Assembly: GCF_015056685.1 (NCBI RefSeq) | Contig: NZ_SVFW01000001.1 | Coordinates: 142,038-206,037 of the forward strand | DNA from: Butyrivibrio sp. | Lineage (GTDB): Bacteria > Bacillota > Clostridia > Lachnospirales > Lachnospiraceae | Length of the DNA: 64,000 bases | Reading direction: 5' to 3' | Shown: piece after piece, positions 1 through 7,919 of the stretch | Layout: each line of letters starts with the position of its first letter | How positions within the stretch are numbered: position 1 is the stretch's first letter | The notes under the pieces: model-generated | What the model saw: the letters and a program-made list of their open reading frames with translations, nothing else | What the model was told of the DNA's origin: nothing | Database searches by the model: none | Position numbers and translations under genes: made by a program

Positions 1-248
1 ATAGGTTTTTTAATAGCATTATCTCTAAGTTCAAAAGCTTCCTCTGCTGTAGCTACAGCATATCCCCAGATATAATCCTTGTTTTCCAGCTCCTGAGCTA
101 TTCTGACTGCGCCATGACCGTAGGCATCTGTCTTAACAACCGCCATTATTTTGGTTCCGGCAGGAATATTCTTTCTCATGCTCTCCAAATTATAATCAAT
201 TGCCTTTAAGTCAATCTTGGCATAAACTCTGGAAAATTCTTCTAACAT
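1..248 (-). CDS. alr: Alanine racemase, N-terminal part (runs off the window)
   Basis: This is the first ~82 residues of a PLP-dependent alanine racemase, which makes D-alanine for peptidoglycan; the rest lies beyond base 1. The N-terminus reads MLEEFSRVYAKIDLKAIDYN, followed by the family motif VVKTDAYGHGAV, whose lysine (about residue 39) should form the Schiff base with PLP. The ATG at 246-248 follows a GAGGTGA-type RBS that overlaps the stop of nnr, so the two genes are probably translated together. The nnr-alr pairing is common in Firmicutes. Identity is secure for what is visible; nothing can be said about the C-terminal domain. Confidence 0.93.
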   Translation of the reverse strand, partial: MLEEFSRVYAKIDLKAIDYNLESMRKNIPAGTKIMAVVKTDAYGHGAVRIAQELENKDYIWGYAVATAEEAFELRDNAIKKP

Positions 249-257
249 TTCTAAACT

Positions 258-1814
258 TCACCTCAGTATATCTTCAAGTTCGGCCGCAATATCAGATGCG
301 ACCATAGCATATTTACCATGCTTCGCAGCGGCATTATCACCACAGGCGCCATGGATATATGTGCCAAGACACGCAGCCTCAAAGCTGGTGTTTTCAAGGC
401 ACACAAGTGCTCCAATTATGCCGGATAATACATCTCCCGATCCGGCAGTCGCCATACCATCATTACCGCTCACATTAATATATATCTTTTTCTCGTTGCT
501 GTCACTCACTATAGTTCTGGCATCCTTGCAGACAACAGTACATCTGAGCTCTTTTGCAAGTTCTTTTGGATAAAAAAGGATATTCTCCTTGCAATCACTG
601 ACAGGCTTTCCAAAGAGTCTTGAAAATTCTGCCAAATGGGGCGTTAAAACAAGCTTTCTGCCTCCAACTGAGTAATGAGACAAAAGCCTTCTGTACTCGA
701 TGTTCATAGCTACAAGATTAAGCGCATCTGCGTCCATTACAAGGTGCTTATTACAGTTATTAAGAATGATACCAAGAAGCTCATCGCCCTTCATATCAAT
801 CCCGATTCCAGGTCCTATGACCACAGCATCTGCCCATTCAATATCCTTTATGAGCTTATCAGCCACAGGCTCAAAATCTTCATATACATCAATAAGAGCT
901 TCAGGAAGAAGTGACTTAACAATTTCTGCATTCTCAATAGCAGTCATGATCTTGACCATTCCCGCACCTGAGCGAATGCAAGCACTTGCTGCCAGTACAC
1001 AGGCTCCGCTGACATTCTTGGAGCCGGCAACTATAAGCACTTTTCCGTTGGTTCCCTTGTTGGCATCTTTGCGTCTCTTAGGAAGAAGCTCAGTTATCTT
1101 TTCATCATAGTAAAAAGCTGACGGCTCTCTTCCCAAAAAGCTATCATCAGTTATTCCTGCATCTTCCACATAGAGATTGCCGCAGTACTCACATCCGGGA
1201 TAAAGGATCTCGCCGAGTTTAACCTGGTTAAAGGTAACTGTGACATCTGCTCTTACAGCAGTTCCCATAACCTTGCCGTTATCAGCATTAACACCGGAAG
1301 GTATATCAACTGATATAACAAGCATGTCGCTCTTTTTTTCTTCTTTACAGGCATTTATATACTCAACTGCCTTTAAAAAGCTCCCGGTAATATTCCGTGA
1401 TAATCCGATTCCGAATAATGCATCTATAATGATATCCCATTCCAAGGAGTAAAGGTTGCCCGTCACATTGGAAAATGTGTCAGTTGTGATTCCATATTTT
1501 TCACAGGTCTTAAGCTGTTTAAGAAGAAGGTCACTCATTTTGGTGGGATCCCCTACAACCACCAAAGTGACAATATAGCCCTTTTGTTTAAGAAGTCTTG
1601 CAATAACAGCACCGTCGCCACCATTATTTCCTACACCTGCAAAAATAAGTGCTCTATATCTTCGCTCGCACTGTCTTTCTTTTGCCCACAGATCTATTTT
1701 TTCCACAACCTTTAGAGATGCTCTTTCCATCAATACTTCACTGGAAATACCAAAAACTTCAGAAGTATTTCTGTCATAGATCTTCATTTCCTGACTGCTC
1801 ACTGCATACTTCAT
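258..1814 (-). CDS. nnr: Bifunctional NAD(P)H-hydrate epimerase / ADP-dependent dehydratase
   Basis: Repairs damaged nicotinamide cofactors: the N-terminal YjeF_N domain (about residues 1-215) epimerises NAD(P)HX and the C-terminal ribokinase-like domain (about 240-510) dehydrates the S form using ADP. The epimerase part shows GVGNNGGDGAVIARLL; the dehydratase part shows TPHLAEFSRL and, near the C-terminus, NDGMATAGSGDVLSGIIGAL, the nucleotide-binding and catalytic Asp region. At 518 aa it has the usual length of the fused bacterial form. The start is supported by a GGGGAGGGG RBS just upstream. It follows the coiled-coil gene across a short gap that contains a terminator-like hairpin, and alr starts ten bases after its end. 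Confidence 0.93.
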   Translation of the reverse strand: MKYAVSSQEMKIYDRNTSEVFGISSEVLMERASLKVVEKIDLWAKERQCERRYRALIFAGVGNNGGDGAVIARLLKQKGYIVTLVVVGDPTKMSDLLLKQLKTCEKYGITTDTFSNVTGNLYSLEWDIIIDALFGIGLSRNITGSFLKAVEYINACKEEKKSDMLVISVDIPSGVNADNGKVMGTAVRADVTVTFNQVKLGEILYPGCEYCGNLYVEDAGITDDSFLGREPSAFYYDEKITELLPKRRKDANKGTNGKVLIVAGSKNVSGACVLAASACIRSGAGMVKIMTAIENAEIVKSLLPEALIDVYEDFEPVADKLIKDIEWADAVVIGPGIGIDMKGDELLGIILNNCNKHLVMDADALNLVAMNIEYRRLLSHYSVGGRKLVLTPHLAEFSRLFGKPVSDCKENILFYPKELAKELRCTVVCKDARTIVSDSNEKKIYINVSGNDGMATAGSGDVLSGIIGALVCLENTSFEAACLGTYIHGACGDNAAAKHGKYAMVASDIAAELEDILR

Positions 1815-1830
1815 TCTTGCCCCTCCCCAA

Positions 1831-1860
1831 TATAAAAGCAGGCTGCCAAAGGGCAGCCTA
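1831..1860 (-). terminator. Terminator-like hairpin between the coiled-coil gene and nnr
   Basis: A perfect 8-bp stem (AGGCTGCC, 1840-1847, with GGCAGCCT, 1852-1859) and a 4-nt loop are followed on the minus strand by a short T tract (CTTTTATA). It begins directly after the stop of the coiled-coil gene and ends only about 25 bases before the nnr start. That leaves no room for a full promoter after the stem, so it may be a partial terminator or attenuator rather than the end of the operon. Confidence 0.7.
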
Positions 1861-1862
1861 AT

Positions 1863-2525
1863 TTATTCAACATATTCCGACTCGTCACCTGCAAGAGGTC
1901 TTCTTATTGGATGTCTTCTATCAGGATCATACTTCAGATCAAAAATCTCGATAACTTCCGGTCCAAAAATCTGATGCATATAAGAATATAGATTATAATT
2001 CTCCATTTCAGTTTCCTGAAGACGGATAACATTTTTCTTTAGCTCAACTCTGACCTTTGAGATCCACTCATCCATGGTCTTGATATAATCTGTATTCTCA
2101 TGAAGTGTCTCATAACACACCTTCATAGTCTCGATCATGAGCTTATAGTCAACATCATATATCTCTCTGGACAGATCAAGAAGTTCATCCTGATGGGAAT
2201 CAAGCCTGTCATTACAATCATTTATAAGTCTGGTTCTATCCTGTATTTCTTTTTCGATGGCGGCTGAATTGGCCGACTTGTTGGCTTTATCTCTGAGCGG
2301 CACAATTTCACCAAGAAGCTTTTTCTTAAGCTTCTTGATATCCTTAGTCTCGCTTCGGATCTTACCATCACGTTCTACGAGTGCATTAAGTTGATCTGCT
2401 AGCTGCTCGATCTCAGGTGTCATTTCTGTCTGAGTAAATAACTGATGCCATTTATTATCCAGCGTCAGTATAGGAATACTTTTCCCCTCAAGAGCAGACA
2501 TATACACTTCATCACTCTTTGCCAT
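1863..2525 (-). CDS. Conserved coiled-coil protein of unknown function
   Basis: A 220-aa soluble protein that I do not recognise as a named family. It is highly charged, and residues ~35-125 look like a long alpha-helical coiled coil rich in E, K, L and D (EQLADQLNALVERDGKIRSE onward). The C-terminal part ends in a short conserved-looking region with FGPEVIEIFDLKYDPDRRHP. No signal peptide, membrane segment or cysteine cluster was seen. It starts 15 bases after rex, so it is probably co-transcribed with the redox repressor, and is followed by a terminator-like hairpin. Its position suggests expression linked to redox state, but no function can be assigned from sequence. Confidence 0.75.
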   Translation of the reverse strand: MAKSDEVYMSALEGKSIPILTLDNKWHQLFTQTEMTPEIEQLADQLNALVERDGKIRSETKDIKKLKKKLLGEIVPLRDKANKSANSAAIEKEIQDRTRLINDCNDRLDSHQDELLDLSREIYDVDYKLMIETMKVCYETLHENTDYIKTMDEWISKVRVELKKNVIRLQETEMENYNLYSYMHQIFGPEVIEIFDLKYDPDRRHPIRRPLAGDESEYVE

Positions 2526-2540
2526 CAGTTTCTCTCACTA

Positions 2541-3179
2541 TTAAATGTTTTTTTCGTATCTATTAATATTATATGATAATTTCATCAGGCTGTCAGATAA
2601 ATGAACATTTTCTACCTGAATATTGTCAGGAACTTCCAGATCAACATGGGCAAAATTCCATATAGCCTTGATGCCACACTGTGCAAGCTTATGTGCCATT
2701 GGAACTGCCTGATCCTTAGGAATAGTAAGAACTGCTATTTCTATGTTGTTGTCCCTTACAAACTGCTCCATCTCTTCGATAGGTCTTACTTCTACATCTC
2801 GGATCTTGGTGCCATAAAGTGATGGATTGCAGTCAAAAGCGCCCTTAAACACGAAACCTCTTCTTGTAAAGTTGGTATAACCTGCGATAGCTTTACCAAG
2901 GTGTCCTGCACCGATGATAACTAAGCTGTGCTGCTTATCGATGCCAAGGATCTTACTGATCTCTTCATAAAGGTAGCTTACATTATATCCGTATCCCTGC
3001 TGTCCAAAGCCACCAAAATTGTTAAAGTCCTGTCTTATCTGTGAAGCAGTAACCTTCATGATGCTTGATAGTTCTTGAGAGGAAATTCTCTCAACACCCT
3101 TCTCTTTAAGGTCTCCCAAATATCTGAAATACCTAGGAAGCCTTGCGATAACCGCTTGAGAAATTTCTTTTTCTGCCAT
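2541..3179 (-). CDS. rex: Redox-sensing transcriptional repressor Rex
   Basis: A dimeric repressor that senses the NADH/NAD+ ratio and controls fermentation genes. The N-terminal winged helix (about residues 1-80) contains the typical SSIMKVTASQIRQDFNNFGG recognition region. The Rossmann domain has the GAGHLGKAIAGY nucleotide-binding loop, and the C-terminal helix that swaps between subunits is present. I use the ATG at 3177-3179 because AGGAG lies seven bases upstream and the product (212 aa) then has the normal Rex length. The longer frame, starting at 3248, has no RBS and would begin inside the promoter. A consensus promoter and Rex-type operator lie upstream, so autoregulation is likely. 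Confidence 0.95.
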   Translation of the reverse strand: MAEKEISQAVIARLPRYFRYLGDLKEKGVERISSQELSSIMKVTASQIRQDFNNFGGFGQQGYGYNVSYLYEEISKILGIDKQHSLVIIGAGHLGKAIAGYTNFTRRGFVFKGAFDCNPSLYGTKIRDVEVRPIEEMEQFVRDNNIEIAVLTIPKDQAVPMAHKLAQCGIKAIWNFAHVDLEVPDNIQVENVHLSDSLMKLSYNINRYEKNI

Positions 3180-3214
3180 ATCTGCTCCTATCTTATACAT
3201 ATAAATATGCGTGT

Positions 3215-3266
3215 TTGTTAATAATTCTACAAAAGATATTATAGCCACACGTTAAATATATGTCAA
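3215..3266 (-). promoter_or_regulatory. rex promoter with overlapping Rex operator
   Basis: On the minus strand a perfect sigma-A promoter is visible: TTGACA at 3261-3266, a 17-bp spacer, and TATAAT at 3238-3243. Just downstream, at 3215-3232, lies an 18-bp near-palindrome (TTGTAGA-ATTA-TTAACAA in the reading direction) matching the Rex operator form TTGTTAA-N4-TTAACAA in 12 of 14 arm positions. Binding there would cover the transcription start. Confidence 0.85.
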
Positions 3267-3282
3267 TTGGAAAAGAGCTCTG

Positions 3283-5004
3283 TTATGGCTTGAAATAGCT
3301 TATTACGTCGGTCATACTTGAAGCCAGCTCCTGAAGTTTATCTGCCGATTCTGTAATAATTGCAAAGGTTGCATTGAGCTCCTGCATGGATGCGTTGGTT
3401 TCCTCTGTAGAAGCAGCATTTTCTTCAGAAATAGCAGAAAGGTCAGATATGATCTCAACAAGCTTGTCTTTAGCTACATTGAGCTGATCAACATATCCTG
3501 CAATGTTTCCAGTACTATCAGCAACATTGTCTACATTTTCAGCCATGCTCTGCATGTTGGTCTTAGTATCATCAAGCTGCTGAGACTGCTGGTCAAAGCT
3601 GGCATTGAGCCTCTGCATTACTTCTACAGAAGCTTCTGAATCAGCCACAAGTTTTTCAACTATCTTCTTTATTTCTTCTGCGCTGTTGCTACTCTGTACA
3701 GCAAGCTGTCCAATCTCAGTTGCAACAACTGCAAAGCCTTTACCTGCATCGCCTGCTCTTGCTGCCTCAATAGAAGCATTAAGCGACAAAAGATTTGTCT
3801 GGCTGGCGATCTCTGTAATAGCCTCTGAAAACTTCGAGATTTCTTTTGCCGATTCGTTGGTTGAATCGATAGTTGCCCCAATATCTTTAACGGATTCCTG
3901 AACCTCAGTACTCTGTTCTATCAGCTTGGTAAGAGCTTCCATAGCTGCCTCGCAGGAGGTCTTCATCTGTTCAGAATATGAATTAAGCTGTTTAACATTA
4001 TCTGCTACCTGCTCAATATCTTTGCCGATATCCTGAGTATTTCCTGCAGCCGTTTCAACACTCTCCGCCTGATTTACAGCACCCTTTGAAATATCGTCCA
4101 CAGCCTGACTCACCTGACCTGAAGCTGTTGACGCCTGATTAGCAGAATCTGCAAGCTCCGCGCCTGATTTTTTTAGCTCATTGGACATGTCCATGGTTCT
4201 TGTAATGACATCACCAAGCTTATCGCTAAGTGTCTTTGCCCCATCAGCCAAAAGACCTATCTCATCAGTTCTCTGTAAAGATTTCTCGTCAATATTGAGC
4301 TTTAGCTCACCTCTTGAAAGGTTTCCAAGTTCATCTGCAATTGCTTTCATCTTGACCGATACAGTATTGGCTACAAAATAGCCAACTGCTGAAGTAGCAA
4401 GAGCAAGGATAATAGAAATAACGGACATCGTGATAATGATACCTCTGACCTTGCCATCTACTGAATCGCTCTCTCTTCCTGCAAATACCATACCGATGGC
4501 TGTACCGTCATCATTCATGAGAGGAAGGTAGTATAAATAATAATTTTCATTGGTCCCTGCCGGAATGCTCTTTGCATAGTATTCTGACTTATTCCCAACA
4601 ACCTGATTATATACAGTATCAGATACATCATAACCTACAGCTTTATTCCCGTTACCATCAAGAAGGGTTGTGATTTGTCTTGTTTTGCCATAGAAAACAG
4701 AATATTCGATCCCGGTAAGAGATTTCATTTCTTCCATGATCTCATTATATTCTTCCATGATATTTTCATCGCCCTTATACAGGTTACCATCACTTAGGCT
4801 CCAATCGCCATCCCAGACATTGCTCATTTCACTGTTAAGCTGTTCAGCAGCAACCCTGAGTTCTTCCTGAACCATATCACTATATATACTGTTAATCTCA
4901 ATGCCACTAATTATAGTCAAAACAGTTGCCACAAAAATAATAGCCAGCACTGCTGCAATAATGAGCTTTAAGACAAGCTTACCATTTCTTTCTTTGACTT
5001 CCAT
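3283..5004 (-). CDS. Methyl-accepting chemotaxis protein (Cache-type sensor)
   Basis: Transmembrane chemoreceptor of 573 aa. A first membrane helix (about residues 10-32), an extracellular sensing domain of about 150 residues resembling a single Cache fold, a second membrane helix (about 188-213), a HAMP linker and the long cytoplasmic methylation/signalling coiled coil are all visible. The hairpin tip that contacts CheA/CheW is clear (FAVVATEIGQLAVQSSNSA). It ends in VISYFKP with no CheR-docking pentapeptide. The ligand cannot be read from the sequence. A CAGGAGGG RBS precedes the ATG. The gene stands alone between rex and the divergent hslO, with AT-rich promoter space upstream. Confidence 0.93.
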   Translation of the reverse strand: MEVKERNGKLVLKLIIAAVLAIIFVATVLTIISGIEINSIYSDMVQEELRVAAEQLNSEMSNVWDGDWSLSDGNLYKGDENIMEEYNEIMEEMKSLTGIEYSVFYGKTRQITTLLDGNGNKAVGYDVSDTVYNQVVGNKSEYYAKSIPAGTNENYYLYYLPLMNDDGTAIGMVFAGRESDSVDGKVRGIIITMSVISIILALATSAVGYFVANTVSVKMKAIADELGNLSRGELKLNIDEKSLQRTDEIGLLADGAKTLSDKLGDVITRTMDMSNELKKSGAELADSANQASTASGQVSQAVDDISKGAVNQAESVETAAGNTQDIGKDIEQVADNVKQLNSYSEQMKTSCEAAMEALTKLIEQSTEVQESVKDIGATIDSTNESAKEISKFSEAITEIASQTNLLSLNASIEAARAGDAGKGFAVVATEIGQLAVQSSNSAEEIKKIVEKLVADSEASVEVMQRLNASFDQQSQQLDDTKTNMQSMAENVDNVADSTGNIAGYVDQLNVAKDKLVEIISDLSAISEENAASTEETNASMQELNATFAIITESADKLQELASSMTDVISYFKP

Positions 5005-5199
5005 TTATCCCTCCTGCTTCACCGAACACTAATATATAAAATACAGACTACTATTTATTATTATATTGCAAACCGAATTATAATTCCTGTAATATCGATA
5101 TTATTTTTATTAAATTTTGATTAAGCTTTACTGTTTACATATCCGGTAAAATAAATTATCATGGAAAAGCTTAGTATTTGAAAGATGAGGTATAAACTT

Positions 5200-6087
5200 A
5201 TGTCATATAAAGATTACATGGTTCGTGCAACAGCAGGAAATGCACAGATTAGAGCTTTTGCAGCAACCACCAAAGATTTAGCAGAATATGCAAGGAAAGC
5301 GCATAATCTCTCCCCAATAGCAGCTGCAGCTCTTGGCAGACTCATGACAGGTACTGCTATGATGGGAACAATGATGGATAACGACGATGACCTTATCACC
5401 GTAAAAATGGACGGCGATGGTCCTTTAAAAGGAGTTCTTGCCACAGCAGACAGACACGGTAATGTAAAGGGATACGCAGTTAATCCATATGTCATCATGG
5501 AGCCCAATGCAGCAGGTCATCTGAATGTAGGCGGTGGAATCGGTGAAGGAACCCTGACAGTAATAAGGGATATGGGCCTTAAAGAGCCTTATGTTGGTCA
5601 GGTTCCCCTCTACTCTGGTGAAGTTGCTGAAGATCTCACATACTATTTCACAAAATCAGAGCAGACTCCTTCCTCAGTTGGCCTTGGTGTTCTTGTAGAA
5701 AGAGAAAGTCTTTCAGTTATAGCAGCAGGCGGATTTATCATTCAGCTTCTGCCCTTTGCTGATGAACAGACTATCACTCACCTTGAGTTCAATCTTCAGA
5801 AGTTTTCATCAGTCACAGATATCTTAAAAGCCGGTAAGACACCTGAAGATCTCCTTAAGATAGTCCTTGAGGGATTTGATATTGAATTTACAGATAAGGT
5901 TGATCTTAACTTCTATTGCAACTGTGATAAAGACCGGGTAGAAAGAGCTCTCATGCTCATCGGCAAAAAAGATATTCAGGAAATGATAGACGATGGCAAG
6001 GATATTGAGCTTCGCTGCCACTTCTGCAACAAAGCCTACACATTCTCAGTAGACGAACTCAAGGCCATCAAAGAAAAAGCAAAATAA
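5200..6087 (+). CDS. hslO: Redox-regulated chaperone Hsp33
   Basis: Hsp33 is a holdase switched on by oxidation and unfolding. The C-terminal redox switch has the four zinc-ligand cysteines, CxC at residues ~240/242 (FYCNCDKDRV) and CxxC at ~273/276 (RCHFCNKAYTF). The N-terminal body contains SPIAAAALGRLMTGTAMMG, typical of the family. I start it at 5200, where ATGAGG lies nine bases upstream and the protein begins MSYKDYMVRATAGN like other Hsp33s. The frame can be extended to 5185, but that ATG is itself part of the RBS. Length 295 aa is normal. Monocistronic, with a terminator right after it. Confidence 0.95.
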   Translation: MSYKDYMVRATAGNAQIRAFAATTKDLAEYARKAHNLSPIAAAALGRLMTGTAMMGTMMDNDDDLITVKMDGDGPLKGVLATADRHGNVKGYAVNPYVIMEPNAAGHLNVGGGIGEGTLTVIRDMGLKEPYVGQVPLYSGEVAEDLTYYFTKSEQTPSSVGLGVLVERESLSVIAAGGFIIQLLPFADEQTITHLEFNLQKFSSVTDILKAGKTPEDLLKIVLEGFDIEFTDKVDLNFYCNCDKDRVERALMLIGKKDIQEMIDDGKDIELRCHFCNKAYTFSVDELKAIKEKAK

Positions 6088-6104
6088 TCTCTTTTCTTTA
6101 TAGC

Positions 6105-6138
6105 AAAAGCCCCTTCCACTGCGGAAGAGGCTTTTTTT
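6105..6138 (+). terminator. Rho-independent terminator after hslO
   Basis: A GC-rich hairpin (AAAAGCCCCTTCC / GGAAGAGGCTTTT, small loop) is followed by a run of seven T. The A tract on the other side suggests it also serves the convergent membrane-protein gene. Confidence 0.88.
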
Positions 6139-6147
6139 ATATCAATA

Positions 6148-6963
6148 TCAATGCTTTTTATTAAAGTAAAACAAGCGCATTGCATGGTGAATTATAAAGG
6201 TACAAGCAAGAATAAATATCTGTGTATGAAACAGGCCTACAATATAGTAGTTTCTTTCAAGAAAGTACCCCGATACAAAGCCTATATAGCACAAAAGTCC
6301 TGTGAGCGCTATATCAATAAGCATGTATGGAAGGTTTATGATAACGTTTTTTATGTTTGTTACAAAATCCTTGAAAGAAGCATCAAAGTAAACAAAACGT
6401 CCTATCATAAGACCAAAATAATACATCATTACAGGACCATATTCACTTTCATCGCCTATGTTGTTTAAATACATAAGTATCAGAATAACATAGAACATCG
6501 CCAGCATACGCATTGTTGCTTTTTCTTCACTTGTCAGGACCTTTAGCCTTATAATAAAGCCATCAAGCACCGTATTTATGACACATGAAAAAAGAATCAG
6601 AAACAGTAGGATAAAATCTTTACCATCTGCCCAGGTACTTGTAAGATACCGCTCAATTCTCGTAAGATTTGTTGCCTTTCCTGAGGCAACAAGGCTGTAT
6701 ACATGATTGATGATCACATACGCGCAGGAAAAAGACATTACGGCTGTTCCTGCAATGAGCATCTCAAAAAATTTCTGAAGCCTTATCTCAAAATCTATGC
6801 TGAGATACTCTTCTCTTTTATCTGATGGATATTTCCGGGCGTAGACTTTTGAATAGATGAATATGCCAAGACTACAAACAAGCATCCCTGCAAAAGATAA
6901 TAATAAAAAAATAAGTTTCTTTGTTATAGTAAAATCCGGATTAAAGTAAGCATCAACTGTCAT
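6148..6963 (-). CDS. Multi-pass membrane protein of unknown function
   Basis: A 271-aa integral membrane protein with about seven hydrophobic segments (near residues 15-38, 68-88, 117-138, 150-167, 176-196, 209-232 and 240-260) and a lysine/histidine-rich cytoplasmic tail. I do not recognise the family and see no catalytic motif. A charged loop (KVYARKYPSDKREEYLS) follows the first helix. It begins 32 bases after the aguB stop with a GGGGGAATT RBS and no terminator between, so it appears to be the last gene of the polyamine operon. A role in polyamine movement or envelope adaptation would be a guess from position only. Confidence 0.72.
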   Translation of the reverse strand: MTVDAYFNPDFTITKKLIFLLLSFAGMLVCSLGIFIYSKVYARKYPSDKREEYLSIDFEIRLQKFFEMLIAGTAVMSFSCAYVIINHVYSLVASGKATNLTRIERYLTSTWADGKDFILLFLILFSCVINTVLDGFIIRLKVLTSEEKATMRMLAMFYVILILMYLNNIGDESEYGPVMMYYFGLMIGRFVYFDASFKDFVTNIKNVIINLPYMLIDIALTGLLCYIGFVSGYFLERNYYIVGLFHTQIFILACTFIIHHAMRLFYFNKKH

Positions 6964-6995
6964 AATTCCCCCAACAATTCATAACAAGTTATTTA

Positions 6996-7904
6996 TTAGT
7001 CTGTAATAGTTTTATAACACTCGGGTCTCCTGTCTCTGAAAAGTCCCCAGGAAGCTCTCATTTTTCTATTTTCTTCAAAATCATACTCTGCATATATTAT
7101 TTCTTCTGTATCGCGACCTGCCCTTGAAACAATATCCCCTGTTTCATCAGTCAAAAAGCTGCATCCATAGAAAGTAAGACTTGATTTTTGTCCGCCATTT
7201 TCTTCTGTCGGTTCAACATCCTCTCTTCCTATTCTGTTGGCAGCCGCCACAGGGATAATATTAGCAGCAGAATGTCCCTGCATTGTTCTCATCCAATGTC
7301 CTGAGCTGTCAACTTCCAATATAGGCTCTGAACCAATGGCAGTAGGATACAGTATAATATCAGCACCCTTTAAGGCAAGACATCTTGCAGTTTCAGGAAA
7401 CCACTGATCCCAGCATATTCCAACTCCCACATTTCCATAAGCAGTCTCAAACACCTTAAAACCAGTATTTCCAGGAGTAAAGTAGAATTTTTCCTGATAA
7501 TAATGGTCATCGGGTATATGAGTTTTGCGGTACACATCCAAAACCTCTCCGTCAGCATCTATCATTGCAACCGAATTATAAAAAACATTGCCATCCTTTT
7601 CAAAAATGCTTATGGGCATAACAACCTTAAGCTCTTTGCAAAGCTCTTTAAAATAAATAACTGCAGGATTCTCCAAGACAGGCACTGCAAGCTCATAGTA
7701 GTCATAGCGCCTCTCCTGGCAGAAATACTTTCTCTCAAAAAGCTCTGACAAAAGAATTATCTTTGCGCCATTTGCCGCAGCTTCTCTTGTAAGCTGGCCC
7801 GCTTTCTCTATATTTCTTTTTACCTGTTCCTCATCAGTTGCAGCAACAGAGCCGCATGCAAACTGGACACAGGCAACTTTTATCTTATTATCCATATTTC
7901 TCAC
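6996..7904 (-). CDS. aguB: N-carbamoylputrescine amidase
   Basis: Nitrilase-superfamily enzyme that hydrolyses N-carbamoylputrescine to putrescine, CO2 and ammonia, the last step of the agmatine route. The Glu-Lys-Cys triad is visible in LLSELFERKYFCQE, VYRKTHIPDDHYY and GVGICWDQWFPETAR, and the last motif is specific to the AguB branch. Length (302 aa) fits. The frame opens with GTG at 7902-7904 preceded by AAGGA; an ATG three codons later, with GGTGAG close upstream, is an equally good start. It follows aguA by 15 bases. Function is well supported by motif and operon. Confidence 0.94.
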   Translation of the reverse strand: MRNMDNKIKVACVQFACGSVAATDEEQVKRNIEKAGQLTREAAANGAKIILLSELFERKYFCQERRYDYYELAVPVLENPAVIYFKELCKELKVVMPISIFEKDGNVFYNSVAMIDADGEVLDVYRKTHIPDDHYYQEKFYFTPGNTGFKVFETAYGNVGVGICWDQWFPETARCLALKGADIILYPTAIGSEPILEVDSSGHWMRTMQGHSAANIIPVAAANRIGREDVEPTEENGGQKSSLTFYGCSFLTDETGDIVSRAGRDTEEIIYAEYDFEENRKMRASWGLFRDRRPECYKTITD

Positions 7905-7919
7905 CGCATTCCTTTTTAC

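Noticed and set aside
5005..5199. Sigma-28-type promoter for the chemoreceptor
   Set aside because: A CGATAT-like -10 is present, but the -35 half does not fit at the right spacing.
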